Shown piece by piece: positions 5,481-5,785 of a stretch of DNA of 5,785 bases. The stretch's first letter is position 1; every line of letters starts with the position of its first letter. The stretch comes from Oxalobacteraceae bacterium UBA4003 (lineage in GTDB: Bacteria; Pseudomonadota; Gammaproteobacteria; Burkholderiales; Burkholderiaceae_D): assembly GCA_002384815.1 (NCBI GenBank), contig DGBN01000012.1, positions 52,954 through 58,738 on the forward strand. Direction: 5' to 3'. The position numbers and the translations under genes were made by a program. The notes below the pieces were generated by a model. That model did not search any database. It was not told where the DNA came from and saw nothing but the letters and a program-made list of their open reading frames with translations.

Positions 5481-5567
5481 TCGTAAGCTAGGAAATATTG
5501 CGCCTGAACAGGTGTTGTGTTTCCGTGTATCTTAATCCGTGAATGCGCGATTTCAAGGAGTATTAAT

Positions 5568-5785
5568 ATGGCAGAAGCAAGAATAGAGGCTGTTAGCGAC
5601 GATCTGAAAGCATTGTCGCAGGACGCAAAAAAAATGGCGCATGAAGCACAAGAGGCTCTCATGCAGAAAAACGGCGAGTTAAGTGCGAAATGTGCGGAGT
5701 TGTTTAATTCCGCCGTTGCCACTGCGAAGGAAGTGCCAGCTGTTGCAGTTGCGAAAACCAAGGAAGTGGCAATATCCACTGATGA
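5568..5785 (+). CDS. N-terminal part of a DUF883 / YqjD-ElaB-like protein (runs off window)
   Basis: The frame is open from ATG 5568 to the window end (72 complete codons). A strong AAGGAG (5555-5560) lies 7 nt upstream. The product is an alanine-, lysine- and glutamate-rich helix: MAEARIEAVSDDLKALSQDA, then an amphipathic stretch with ELSAKCAELFNSAVATAKE, and VAKTKEVAISTD at the cut. This resembles the soluble helical part of DUF883 proteins, whose YqjD/ElaB members anchor to the inner membrane by a C-terminal segment and bind ribosomes in E. coli stationary phase. The diagnostic C-terminal membrane helix would lie beyond the window, so the assignment rests on composition and on the position after a PA2169-type gene. 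It could instead be another coiled-coil or phasin-like protein. Confidence 0.65.
   Translation, partial: MAEARIEAVSDDLKALSQDAKKMAHEAQEALMQKNGELSAKCAELFNSAVATAKEVPAVAVAKTKEVAISTD

Noticed and set aside
5426..5779. 117-codon minus-strand ORF at the right end
   Set aside because: It is antisense to the end of the PA2169-type gene and to the DUF883-like gene, which has a strong ribosome binding site and coherent helical coding.

Overview
The window looks like chromosomal DNA of a betaproteobacterium in the Burkholderiales, most like Oxalobacteraceae such as Herminiimonas or Janthinobacterium. That placement rests on gene content and on recollection of protein style; no search was run. All six genes are on the + strand. 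I see no insertion sequence, CRISPR array, tRNA or rRNA.

Layout: (1) 2-280 is the 3' end of ilvC (ketol-acid reductoisomerase, branched-chain amino acid synthesis). (2) 281-768 has no intact gene but is highly structured. The last 47 nt of ilvC, its 3' UTR and its terminator are duplicated in tandem with a 147-bp period (234-368 and 381-515). Each copy holds a perfect 26-bp palindrome, and the two palindromes differ by two base pairs changed in both arms, so both stay perfect. A third hairpin terminator follows, then a candidate promoter and a dyad ahead of the next gene. (3) 769-1527 encodes an exported SIMPL-domain (DUF541) protein. (4) 1528-1821 holds two hairpins, the second an intrinsic terminator, and a possible extended -10 promoter for pssA. 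(5) 1822-2700 is pssA (phosphatidylserine synthase). (6) 2777-4324 is leuA (2-isopropylmalate synthase), closed by a very strong terminator at 4349-4392. (7) 4522-4767 is a possible small membrane protein of unknown function, preceded by an A7G7 tract. (8) 5031-5480 is a PA2169-type four-helix-bundle protein (DUF2383), followed by the start of a DUF883/YqjD-like gene (5568 to the window end).

Functionally, ilvC and leuA belong to branched-chain amino acid synthesis (leuA is the committed leucine step), with pssA, a membrane phospholipid gene, set between them. pssA and leuA are 76 bp apart with no terminator between them and are probably co-transcribed. The SIMPL gene has hairpin terminators on both sides and is probably its own unit. 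The last two genes look like a stress or cell-envelope pair unrelated to the first part.

The most unusual thing here is the duplicated ilvC 3' end with its covarying palindromes. The coding genes are otherwise ordinary housekeeping or accessory genes, and I do not see evidence for a new multi-gene system.
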